Assembly (NCBI GenBank): GCA_017654935.2
Contig: CM065713.1
Location: 10,902,603-10,966,602 of the forward strand
Direction: 5' to 3'
DNA: 64,000 nucleotides
From: Phymorhynchus buccinoides
Taxonomy: Eukaryota; Mollusca; Gastropoda; Neogastropoda; Raphitomidae
Position 1 is the stretch's first letter, and each line of letters opens with the position of its first letter. Below the pieces are notes generated by a model. The model was not told the DNA's origin. It worked only from the letters and a program-made list of their open reading frames with translations, and searched no databases. Below, one piece after another: positions 32,501 through 40,862 of the stretch. The translations under genes and the position numbers were made by a program.

Positions 32501-33080
32501 TGAATTCTTTTTCATCTGGATGAAACAGTCTCCATGCATCATATAGATCATGGGTTTTTAATAAATCATTAAGTTTCTGCACTGTGCCCTCTGCATGTTT
32601 TTCTCCAGAGATGATATCCAAATCGTTGTCTAATACGCAATTAAAATCCCCCCCAATTAACAAATGTTCTGAGTGAGCGTTAGAGATAACATCTCCCAAT
32701 TCTTTGAAGAAGGTGTATTTCTCATTATCGTTATTAGGGGCATATACATTTACAATGACTACTTTCCTATGCTGAATTTCTATTTCAATAGCTTGCATTC
32801 GCCTTGAGTTGTGTACTATATTATATTTATCTACCAGGTTATGCCGAAATAAAACAATTTGGCCACAACTATGTGATGTATAACTATTATATAACAATTC
32901 ACCCTTGCCCCATTCTTTTTTCCATTGCTCATAAACATCATCTGTAATATGCGTTTCTTGCAAACAAACAACATCATATTTTTTCTCTTTCAGGTATTTA
33001 AATAATGATTTTCTTTTCCATCGCGATCGCAAACCCCGTGAGTTTAATGAAAAAAAAGAAAGTCCAAAATCACTAGTCAT
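29583..33080 (-). CDS. LINE ORF2: endonuclease-reverse transcriptase, C-terminus frameshifted
   Basis: 1165-residue frame. An apurinic-type endonuclease is at about residues 1-230 (LNSRGLR, VVCLQETH, GGDFNC, RLDYF, DHRG). A linker follows, then reverse transcriptase with SPGSDGITTEFLK, RPISLTN, AGIRQGCPFS and the catalytic YADD at residues 710-713. Near the end is a Cys-His knuckle (C1138-x2-C-x8-H-x4-C1155), typical of L1/Tx1-type ORF2. The frame stops at an A run (T6 on the plus strand, 29589-29594), but similarity continues in the neighbouring frame to about 29363, so a one-base indel removes roughly 75 residues. It acts in target-primed reverse transcription in the nucleus when intact. 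Overall it is remarkably open, so the insertion is probably recent. Confidence 0.9.
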   Translation of the reverse strand: MTSDFGLSFFSLNSRGLRSRWKRKSLFKYLKEKKYDVVCLQETHITDDVYEQWKKEWGKGELLYNSYTSHSCGQIVLFRHNLVDKYNIVHNSRRMQAIEIEIQHRKVVIVNVYAPNNDNEKYTFFKELGDVISNAHSEHLLIGGDFNCVLDNDLDIISGEKHAEGTVQKLNDLLKTHDLYDAWRLFHPDEKEFTWRKTSPFIARRLDYFITNADLFDKTIACNIHSIPFTDHRGCSVIVNCSSFEREPGLWKFNNSLLNDLDVVTEMNSLIDDHMLLMGENIDYQIEWEMLKLKIKSFTLNYAKGKSIERRNKVIELQSKLNELDVYISKTPDDIQSQKQRHQLMQEIELQETYKARAAQVRSRMRWIEEGEKNTKYFLSLEKSRANSKIIEERLDENDIPITQQSDIMKMQKGYYTKLYRKKVRIENMEEVVNNFMSDTTVPQLSDSQKDSCEGNLTEDELLAALKSLKNGSSPGSDGITTEFLKVFWHHMKGLLASSLNSAFDKGTLSPSQKKAVITLIHKGKDLPRNILKNWRPISLTNSDYKLLAKCMANRLGQVINDLVSEDQVGYIKCRRVATLLRLIDDVIDNLNEKNKPGLLVSIDYTQAFDSISKDFMLTAFKKFGFGEEFTRWFQVLITNTQSCIMYSGWTSEYFPTEAGIRQGCPFSLLVFVLAIELLAIRIRNCRNISGIDLGGSRGMQANLIKIALYADDITLFLTDQQDMKQALDILKDFALFSGLILNKSKSVAMWLGRKKNSEESFYGFTWKKRVKILGIYFMNDRPASLVEDNWLQRIEIIQRMIHAWEKRDLSVIGKIHIIKTFLISQMVYVMQAFVIPDKILSDINRMLFRFLWRKRNCNRKAFEKVKRSVMCSEFEKGGLKMIDLRQMQAAFLLQWAVKLCKSMNNENWTLIPRKIFQSFGENVICFYSNTGSALFKGLDNIHSHFWKSALKTWLDLNKCADVTPFPSLLWNNQHVTYRGKVLFFPDWIQGKILNITDMYGLNGMLSYVEVVNKIGATPGRILEYNIVSMATRNFVTRVSEQDRFDIDFAEPPLFCNKKYTSCKDFRAALCSLSYTESCAIRFWYNKYGLEINKNVWKIPRLCTKETRLRVLQWKILQNIYPTNIMLCKMKIRDNRNCSYCSDEIDYIEHFFFHCPRVKSFWKKC

Positions 33081-33195
33081 GAGAAAAGTCCGTAATCAAA
33101 GCAGTTGCCAAATCCGATCGCAAACCCTTGAACAAAGTCCGTGTAACTCGCGTAAATCGTCCCCGTCAAATCAAATCGGCACACACGGTGAAGCT

Positions 33196-34245
33196 TCACC
33201 CACCACCTCCCTCGCCTTCCCTCTGCTTGCTCGACACGCACATATCAAGTGACGGCCGCGAATAGGTGAACATTTTGGCTTTTGGCCTATCACTCTGCTG
33301 ACTAGGGGAATCCCCTTCACTACTCGACCTCTGTCGCTTACCACCGGCGTTGAGGGAAAACTGTTCCCTCTGACGTGCGCTGTACTGTCGGTTATTTGTC
33401 CCCTGTGATGGTGTGGACGAGCTTGTGTCCTCAACAGGACCTTCCACCTTATCAGCTAACTCAATCTGAGTCCCGGGAATCTCATCTTTTTGAGAGTCTT
33501 CAAAGACATTGTCAGCATCCTCAAATAGCGTTGCCTCAAACTTACCATCTGCCGGATGACCCCCAGACTGCAGGTTCTCCTCTGTGTGCCTTACCTCCTC
33601 GGAATGCTCAACCTCACCACCCGACTCTTCTTCAATGGCAGGTCCACTCTCCGCGGGATCAGGGAAGGTGCCACAAGCCGGGTCACCACGCCTGTGACCG
33701 CTCTGTCCGCACTCCCTGCAAGTCACCAGATTCTGACACTGGAAACGGAGATGTCCTGGCTGCAGGCAGTTGGAGCACACGGGGCTCCGAGAAACCTTGG
33801 GCTGCTCCTTGTGGTAGAAGCGGGCAGAAAAACTACCCACCTTCACAAATCTGTCTAAAGGAACAGCGGGGCGGTTGATAAACACAAAACGACGCCCTGT
33901 AACAAAACGAGTGAGTTTACCATCTATGTTCCGCATCTTCTCCATGAGAAGAGGCGATCTGAGAACACATCCCAGTCTGACAAGGGCACTCTCTATATCC
34001 TCGTTGGACACAGAAACAGTAAGATCAGAGATAAAGAGTTTGGTCACAGGTACTTCAACACCGTCACCCCCTCTCAAAATGAAGGGATTTTTGTCATAGA
34101 GAGACACACTGCAACCATTTACTACAATCCCCTCAATCAAAAGTTGAGTTCTGGCTTCCCGGGTTAAAGGATAGATCCTCCACAGTCCTTTTATACACTG
34201 AGCGCCATATATCGTTTCTCTGCCACAGACCTTTTCTGCAGCCAA
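33196..34245 (-). CDS. LINE ORF1: nucleic-acid-binding protein with two CCHC knuckles
   Basis: 349 residues, starting at the first ATG of the open frame. Residues 60-140 look like an RNA-recognition-type fold (VTKLFISDLTVSVSNEDI..ALVRLG). CCHC knuckles are at C157-C160-H165-C170 and C176-C179-H184-C191, the second with six rather than four residues before the last Cys. An acidic, then basic, low-complexity tail follows. ORF1 of Tx1/L1 elements coats the element RNA in the cytoplasmic particle. The stop is 115 bp before ORF2, with no overlap. Confidence 0.85.
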   Translation of the reverse strand: MAAEKVCGRETIYGAQCIKGLWRIYPLTREARTQLLIEGIVVNGCSVSLYDKNPFILRGGDGVEVPVTKLFISDLTVSVSNEDIESALVRLGCVLRSPLLMEKMRNIDGKLTRFVTGRRFVFINRPAVPLDRFVKVGSFSARFYHKEQPKVSRSPVCSNCLQPGHLRFQCQNLVTCRECGQSGHRRGDPACGTFPDPAESGPAIEEESGGEVEHSEEVRHTEENLQSGGHPADGKFEATLFEDADNVFEDSQKDEIPGTQIELADKVEGPVEDTSSSTPSQGTNNRQYSARQREQFSLNAGGKRQRSSSEGDSPSQQSDRPKAKMFTYSRPSLDMCVSSKQREGEGGGG

Positions 34246-34999
34246 ACAAATGTCTAAATCAGGAAAGCGTTTTTAGGATTAAGAGATTTATCAACAAAAG
34301 GCAAGTCTTTGTGCCTGAAAAATGCAGGCTCTACACGATGTGTTGCAGTCATTGTGACATTGCGACCCCCCCCAAAAAAAACCAAAAAACTTCTACTGAC
34401 AACTCGATGAGAATCCGTGCAAGTAAAGCCTATATGACCTAGATTCCCAAAGCGTGCAAAAAGCACGAGAATAGAGGTCGACCCAACTGGTCGCTAGAAA
34501 AAGAGTTCACAGAATTATTGCATTGTTTTTCCTTCTACATATTCATCAGTAAACATTCTGGTACAAATAGCGCACTAATGACTTATCTTATTTAGTATCT
34601 TGATGCACCATCGGACGCACGGACAGTTCAACTCCTGGTAATCCAAAAATATCCAGTGCACACACACTACAACCGGAGAAAACACAACAAAAACTGGAGC
34701 ACGACTTGGACGCGACTTCCCCCATCAGCTTCTCGCTGGCAACACACATGCTTTGATTAAGCATCTGATTTCTCCAGGCCTATTTTGGGGTAAACAGGTG
34801 CTTGTTTTGTTTGTGGTTTTGCAAGGTTCTTGAAGTGGAAGTTTGATCAGATTGTGGCCAGTGATAATCTCTCCTTTTTCTTCTGAAAATGCTCACAAGT
34901 CACTAACAGGCACTATAGCCAATGATTGTAACACTAGCCTTTTCACTGTGTGATTACACTAATTTGCATGCAGTGTCCCGGGGTTTGTTTCACAAGGGC

Positions 35000-35690
35000 T
35001 AACGTTTCATTGCGCTCGCTCAAATCGGCAAAAACGGTCTAAGAAACACCCTTCGTTTGCCGATAGTTCGTGTGGGTTAGGTAGGTACATTATAGTCACA
35101 GAGGCGTCTCTGTGAAATTTGGGTTGCTCCCACCTGGAGAGCGCGTCGCAGCCAGAGGCGTGCCACCCAATTTTTTTAATACAAAATTTGCATGCGATTT
35201 TTGTGCGACTGATGAAGAAGGAAAGGGGGTGGTGGGGTTGATTTTGACCAAATGACAACTTTTTCATTGCCACTGGGTTTAACGTGTGCTAAGTGCATGG
35301 GCACATGGGACCTCGGTTTATCGTCTCAGACCGCAAGGCCTAGTGCAAAGTGAGAGAAAAAAAAAATCCCCTGTACCCAGGTTCGAACTTGGGTTTACTT
35401 GACACGAAACGAACGTGCTGCCACTGTGCCACGCTGTACTCTGACGTTTTGTTCTTGCCAAACACCCAGCAAGCGGCGAACTATCCGGAACTAGTAGGGG
35501 GTTAATACGTTTCTTGTTGTTGATTGGTCCATTAAAGTTTGTTTAAAATAATTTTAAAAAAATTGACCAATCAGACAAGAGCTTGTAATATTCTTCCGCA
35601 ATCGTTTTTCTAAAGTGTTTCTTAGACCTCTTTTGGTGTAACAGTTATGCGCGGCGGCGACTCGTCTAGAGAAACTCGACCCTGGTTGTG
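35000..35690. repeat. Inverted-repeat segment enclosing a SINE
   Basis: GGTCTAAGAAACAC (about 35036) and its complement GTGTTTCTTAGACC (about 35616) face each other, with related sequence GATAGTTCG / CGAACTATC inside them. The tRNA-type SINE at 35085-35438 lies in the middle. Probably a DNA transposon relic with a nested SINE. Confidence 0.45.
35085..35438 (-). mobile_element. tRNA-headed SINE, near full length
   Basis: On the minus strand: A-box-like TGGCACAGTGGCAGCACG, B box GTTCGAACCTGGG, CACTTTGCACTAGGCC, AACCCAGTGGCAATGAAAAA, then a 3' part CTGGCTGCGACGCGCTCTCC and the terminal hairpin CACAGAG-ACGC-CTCTGTG. Family members at 20466, 50136 and 61523. Confidence 0.85.
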
Positions 35691-35934
35691 TAAAAAAAAA
35701 ATTCAATGTCTTGTCTTGTTAGTGGTAGTGGTATAAGTATTTTTCCTTTGTGTACACATTTGTTATCGACGTTGATGCTGCAATGTTGTAGTTGTGAACT
35801 AATCTGATGAGTAGCTCATGACCATCGGTTTGGATGTAAGACTTGTGTCAGCCTTTTTGTAGAGAGTACAAGTTGATATTTTTTTGAAACCAGAATCCTC
35901 TGTAAAATAAGATGTGTGTGTGTGTGAAGTCAAG

Positions 35935-36280
35935 TCAAGTCAAGTCAAAATCATCTTTATTGAGGGTTAAAGAATAAGCTGACAAAGCTTTTTTATGATT
36001 TTGTGTGTGTTTGTGCATGTACTTACATGCAGTCTTATTTTCTTTTTCTTTTTGTTTGCTTTTAATGTCAACGTTTTTATTACGACATTGATCATTCGTT
36101 ATTTCATTAATTTTATTTGTTGTTGGTTTTTTTAAAGTAAAGATTCACAAAAAACGTGTGACGTTGACCAGTACTTAATTGTGCTTGCAGACTTATAAAA
36201 GTTTTAACATTTTGAAGACTGATTGAGTGTGTATTTGTGTATGTGCGTGCGCATGTAAGTGGATGTTATGTGTGTATACA
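35935..36280. other. Non-coding stretch
   Basis: Begins with a retroposon-tail-like (GTCAA)n and ATCATCTTTATTGAG that match the tail motif repeated at 40054-40560. The remainder is AT-rich with TG runs. No gene seen. Confidence 0.4.
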
Positions 36281-36284
36281 TGCA

Positions 36285-37385
36285 TACATGGGTGCTACTC
36301 TTTCATTTTTACACTGATTTCAGTATTTTTAATTTTACCAGAAACTGAACTTCAAGTTTTTTTAATTCATCAAAAAGAAAACAAATTGCGATTTGGTGCG
36401 TTTTGAACTTAGTCTAGTTGTTCTATCTTGGAAGTTTACAAAAGCAATGTAATAATTTTACATGGCTTATCAGACTCAAACTGTCTGTCTATCATTTTAA
36501 CTGTCTGTCTGTCTCGTTATATCTCTCTCTTAAGTTGCCCCCCTGAATCGTCCGACGGGGCTCTGCCCCTGTACCCTGGACTCTCCTGTGATTCAGTTTT
36601 TTTCATTTGGGGGAGTTGCACCCATGTGCATATGTCAACATGCATTTATGTATGTGTGTGAATGAGTGTCAGTGTGTGTGCAAAGTGGATACTGTATTTT
36701 TGAATGCTTTGTATTACCCTAAATATCTTTATATTTCTCATGGGTGCTACTCTTTCAGTTTTATACTGATTTCAGTAATTTTAATTTTAACAGAAACTGA
36801 ACTGGGTAAAGGTAAAGATGTGCCCCCCCCCCCCCCTGCATTTCTCGGTTAATTGTATTTTTCTGTTTTTGCCTTTCTTACCATACATAAAGCTGTATTT
36901 TAGGAACATTTTTAGCTAATAACCTTTTTGGAATACTAACCCTAACCCTAAACCTAACCCTAACCCCCCCCCCCCCCCCCACCCCCCACTATGTACTGCA
37001 GTACACCGCGATTTGTCACAGTTGTGGTTCGTTGCGTTTTTCCGTCTTATAGGGTGGGGGGCAGGGTTAGGGATAGGGTTAGTATTCCAAAAAGGTTATT
37101 ACTATGTAATATTAGCTAAAAATATTCCTAAAATACAGCTTTATGTATGGTAACAAAGGCAAAAACGGAAAAATACAATTAACCGAGAAATGTAGGAGGG
37201 GGGGGCACATCTAAGGCTTATCAGACTCAAACTGTCTATCATTTTAACTTGGTTGTATGTCTGCCTCCTTATCTCTCTCTTAAGTTGCCCTTCTCCCCTG
37301 AATCATCCGACAGGGTCATGGGTCCCTGGATCCCTGCCTTTTTTATTTTTTTTCATTTTGGGGAGTTGCACCCATGATGTGTTCA
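36285..37385. repeat. ~450-bp tandem duplication interrupted by a foldback element
   Basis: CATGGGTGCTACTCTTTCA...CAGAAACTGAAC occurs at 36286-36355 and 36738-36803. GGCTTATCAGACTCAAACTG...GAGTTGCACCCATG occurs at 36463-36625 and 37215-37375. The second copy is opened by the foldback at 36816-37212. Confidence 0.7.
36816..37212. mobile_element. Foldback element with telomere-like (CCCTAA) repeats in its arms
   Basis: The left arm runs AGATGTGCC, poly-C, CATTTCTCGGTTAATTG... to AATACTAACCCTAACCCTAA. The right arm is its complement, ending in GGGTTAGTATTCC...GGGGGGCACATCT. Centre is poly-C and a short unique loop. A fragment of the left end recurs at 63519-63565. Confidence 0.75.
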
Positions 37386-37404
37386 TATTGTTTTTATCGT
37401 GTCC

Positions 37405-38080
37405 TCTACTTTGTGAGTGAATCTTACCTATGGTTCTATGATGTGTTGTGTCAGTGAGTCTTACCTATGGTTCTATGATGTGTTGTGTCAGTGAGTCTTA
37501 CCTATGGTTCTATGATGTGTTGTGTCAGTGAGTCTTACCTATGGTTCTATGATGTGTTGTGTCAGTGAGTCTTACCTATGGTTCTATGATGTGTTGTGTC
37601 AGTGAGTCTTACCTATGGTTCTATGATGTGTTGTGTCAGTGAGTCTTACCTATGGTTCTATGATGTGTTGTGTCAGTGAGTCTTACCTATGGTTCTATGA
37701 TGTGTTGTGTCAGTGAGTCTTACCTATGGTTCTATGATGTGTTGTGTCAGTGAGTCTTACCTATGGTTCTATGATGTGTTGTGTCAGTGAGTCTTACCTA
37801 TGGTTCTATGATGTGTTGTGTCAGTGAGTCTTACCTATGGTTCTATGATGTGTTGTGTCAGTGAGTCTTACCTATGGTTCTATGATGTGTTGTGTCAGTG
37901 AGTCTTACCTATGGTTCTATGATGTGTTGTGTCAGTGAGTCTTACCTATGGTTCTATGATGTGTTGTGTCAGTGAGTCTTACCTATGGTTCTATGATGTG
38001 TTGTGTCAGTGAGTCTTACCTATGGTTCTATGATGTGTTGTGTCAGTGAGTCTTACCTATGGTTCTATGATGTGTTGTGT
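37405..38080. repeat. 37-bp minisatellite, highly homogeneous
   Basis: Seventeen consecutive 37-bp units (ATGTGTTGTGTCAGTGAGTC plus TTACCTATGGTTCTATG) in which I see no differences; the first partial unit is slightly diverged. On the minus strand each unit contains ATAGGTAAGACT, a good 5' splice-site match. Confidence 0.95.
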
Positions 38081-38169
38081 GTTCATTTTTACCAGACAAA
38101 TCTCTTTGTTCCTAGTGGCTTAGGACAATAAAAGTGATTGATTGAATGGTTGATTGTCTGATCAATTTG

Positions 38170-38371
38170 CAGCTTAGGATGATAATTTGACCGCCAGAGG
38201 GCAGTCAAACCGTTAGGGGCTTATCACGCGATATTCTTAGTTGGGCGTAGTGATAGAGAGAGTCCCACCGCCGCTCTCTCTCTCTCTCACTACGCCCAAC
38301 TGAGGAATATCGCGTGCTAAGCCCCTAACAGTTTGACTGCCCTCTGGCGGTCAAATGATCGTCATAAGCTG
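38170..38371. mobile_element. Foldback MITE, second copy of the 15625 family
   Basis: CAGCTTAGGATGATAATTTG...CAAATGATCGTCATAAGCTG. Arms of about 90 bp around a GA/TC centre, 202 bp. Confidence 0.85.
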
Positions 38372-38781
38372 CCCATTGAAGGATTGATTGATGATTGATT
38401 GTTGTTTTTAATTAACAGATAGCTGTGTTGTGTGCTCATTTTTACCAGACAAATCTCTTTGTTCCTGTGGCTAAGGATGATAAAAGTGATTGAATTGATT
38501 GATTGTCTGATCGATTGAATGACTGACTGATTGATGATTTTTTTAATTATTTTTAACTGATTGATGATTTTGTTTTTAATTAACAGATAGCTGTGTTGTT
38601 GTGTGTTCATTTTTACCAGACAAATCTCTTTGTTCCTGTGGCTAAGGACAATAAAAGTGATTGATTGATTGATTGTCTGATCGATTGAATGACTGACTGA
38701 TTGATGATTTTTTTTTTTTTTTAACTGATTGATGATTTTTTTTTAATTAACAGATAGCTGTGTTGTTGTGTGTTCATTTTT

Positions 38782-39157
38782 GTTTGTGGCTCAAGCCACA
38801 AACCTATAGCTCACTTTGTCGGTCTGTCGGTCGGTCCAAAATTGTCGCACTTCAAATCGAGGCTACACTTCAAAATTAATTGAGGCCACTCTTTAAAATG
38901 ATGTATTTTAAAAGCGTACAAAAAATAATAAACATACGTAATACAGACACGACGAGTATGCGGTGCTTCTTTCGATGAGTATAAGTAGGATACATAGTTT
39001 TAAATGTTTTCCAAAAGATATAAAAAGTTACGAAATGGTGCAGAGATAACATTCTGGTTTACAGATTAAAATTATTGAAAAGGCAGCGGAGGTTACTCAT
39101 GATTGGAGTGGTAAAAATAGACCGCGTGCCACAAACTATTGCGATTTCGCGCTTGTT
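38782..39157. mobile_element. Helentron/HINE-like non-autonomous element, copy 2
   Basis: Palindrome GTTTGTGGCTCAAGCCACAAAC at the left end, a short GTCGGTCTGTCGGTCGGTC run, and a body closely matching 6935-7366. Comparison with sister tandem units shows insertion between TTTTT and ACCAGAC without a clear target duplication. Confidence 0.7.
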
Positions 39158-39355
39158 ACCAGACAAATCTCTTTGTTCCTAGTGGCTAAGGACAATAAAA
39201 GTGATTGAATTATTGATTGTCTGATCGATTGATGATTGTTGTTTTATTATTAACTGATTGGTTAATTTAGTTGTTGTTTTATTCTGCACATATCTTCGCT
39301 TGCATTTCTGCCACTGCTTAAACCACCCCAACAGAATGTAAAAAAAAAGGTAAAG

Positions 39356-39770
39356 TTCTTCTTCTTCTTCTTCTGCGTTCCCGTGGCCATAAGGCCACAA
39401 ATGGGGTACGTATGTGTCCGGTTTTCAGTTTTTACTGGTCTCCCTACTGCGTACAACCGACACATTCCGATTTTGGAGTAGCTCAAAGGAGAAAAATTAA
39501 TTGTAAGATTTTTATTTTTTAAGGCAGGAGAATGGGCCAATACGTAAGAAAGATAGTAGATGATAACTGAATAAACAAAGGAAAAAAAGCAGAGTGAAAG
39601 AGAGTGGCAGATTAGAGGAAGTTTCAAGCACAGAACTTCCAGAAGGTGGGGGAACTATTTTTATGAAAGTCCCCCCGGTATCTCCATGGGGAGAGACTCG
39701 TGGAGGGGGTGTGGTCATTCAGCTCCCCGTATGGAGGCACGAGGCATCCACCCACTGCCCCGGGTAAAAG
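39356..39770 (-). mobile_element. SINE-like element, GAA-tail, near full length
   Basis: Tail (CTT)n at 39356, TCTGCGTTCCCGTGGCCATA, CACTGGTCTCC, body, CCTTCTGGAAGTTC complement, and head GGAGGCACGAGGCATCCACC as in 15881-16222. Confidence 0.8.
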
Positions 39771-39790
39771 GACTGAATTACAAAATGATA

Positions 39791-39959
39791 TTCCCCGAAG
39801 ACGGAGTGTGGCTTCTCACATGGCGGGGTAATCAAAAATGGTCACACACGTAATGTTCTCATCCCTAGCTGATGCATTTGTACCTTAGTGTTCAAGTGCT
39901 TCTCGCTGTTGGGATGATCCCTGAAGTCTTTTAGCCAGGGTAAGCCAACCAACCAACCA
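39791..39959 (+). mobile_element. SINE-like element with (CCAA)n tail and 11-bp target duplication
   Basis: TTCCCCGAAGACGGAGTGTG...AGCCAGGGTAAG(CCAA)n flanked by ACAAAATGATA on both sides (39780-39790, 39960-39970): clear evidence of LINE-type retroposition. Confidence 0.85.
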
Positions 39960-40051
39960 ACAAAATGATAACAGAAAAATTGTGCAAAAGAGCCTATCTG
40001 TTATGTACTTTAACCACAACGCTATTGCAAAAGCGAGGTTTAAATTCCTTT

Positions 40052-40053
<2 letters not shown>

Positions 40054-40086
<33 letters not shown>

Positions 40087-40230
40087 GATGAAAAAAAGCT
40101 GTCAAGCTTATTCCTTTATCCTCAATAAAGATCATTTTGACTTGACTTCACACACACACACACACACATGGATGGAAAAAAGCTGTCAAGCTTTTTCCTT
40201 TATCCTCAATAAAGATCATTTTGACTTGAC

Positions 40231-40266
<36 letters not shown>

Positions 40267-40418
40267 GATGGAAAAAAGCTGTCAAGCTTTTTCCTTTATC
40301 CTCAAATTTTGACTTGACTTCACACACACACACACACATGGATGGAAAAAAGCTGTCAAGCTTTTTCCTTTATCCTCAATAAAGATCATTTTGACTTGAC
40401 TTGCACACACACACATAT

Positions 40419-40451
<33 letters not shown>

Positions 40452-40512
40452 GATTGGGGGAAAACTGTCGAGCTTTTTCCTTTATTCTCAATAAAGATCA
40501 TTTTGACTTAAC

Positions 40513-40554
<42 letters not shown>

Positions 40555-40582
40555 TTCACACACACATACATACACACACACT

Positions 40583-40676
<94 letters not shown>

Positions 40677-40690
40677 CACACACAGTCACT
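40054..40690. repeat. Tandem array of a retroposon tail joined to (CA)n
   Basis: Five units of TGGATGGAAAAAAGCTGTCA...CTCAATAAAGATCATTTTGA CTTGACTT separated by CA runs of different length, ending in a 170-bp CA run (40517-40690). The same tail motif occurs reversed at 35935. Confidence 0.85.
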
Positions 40691-40737
40691 CACACACGCA
40701 CCAATTCCTAGCTCAGTTGTTGTAAAATGTATGCTAG

Positions 40738-40862
40738 TACATCGTGTCCGACTGTGACTTGCAGATAGCAGAGCAGGTAGCTGCCATTCTGGAGGCCTGG
40801 TACGGATCTTGTTTATTATGGAAGGACCTTGCCCAGGGCACATCCCCATTCTGTCAAAACAT
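40738..40862 (+). mobile_element. SINE-like element (5' half) running into the 80-bp array
   Basis: CGTGTCCGACTGTGACTTGC, AGCAGAGCAGGTAGCTGCC, ATTCTGG, TTGTTTAT and CCTTGCCCAGGGCACATCCC are collinear with 52480-52600. Its 3' half continues as the first unit of the 80-bp minisatellite. Confidence 0.7.

Larger units (their letters stand above)
28409..34741 (-). mobile_element. Nearly full-length Tx1/L1-like LINE with 13-bp target duplication
   Basis: The element carries ORF1 (34245-33196) and ORF2 (33080 downward). Its poly(A) tail appears as the T run at 28409-28421. The string ACACACATGCTTT occurs at 28396-28408 and again at 34742-34754, which I read as the target-site duplication. The 5' UTR is about 500 bp and the 3' UTR about 950 bp, including a TG/CG tract at 28685-28857. 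It inserted into duplication unit B after the duplication, since unit A has no such insert. Confidence 0.8.
28200..35930. repeat. Segmental duplication unit B, split by a LINE and other insertions
   Basis: Tandem copy of unit A. It is expanded by the LINE at 28409-34741 and by a foldback segment with a SINE at about 35000-35690. Once these are set aside, the order of blocks is the same as in unit A. Confidence 0.65.
38081..39290. repeat. ~170-bp tandem units (TTCATTTTTACCAGACAAATC) with two nested insertions
   Basis: Units at about 38085, 38430, 38605 and 38770 share TTCATTTTTACCAGACAAATC, TTTGTTCCT and GTGATTGATTGATTGTCTG. One is opened by a foldback MITE (38170-38371) and the last by a Helentron-like element (38782-39157). 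The intact neighbours give empty-site sequences. Confidence 0.75.

Noticed and set aside
33375..33878. Plus-strand frame of 167 residues over the LINE
   Set aside because: It is antisense to ORF1 and has no features of its own.
36942..37080. Evidence that the window is near a chromosome end
   Set aside because: The TTAGGG-type blocks are a few units long, in opposite orientations and part of a foldback element, so they are interstitial.
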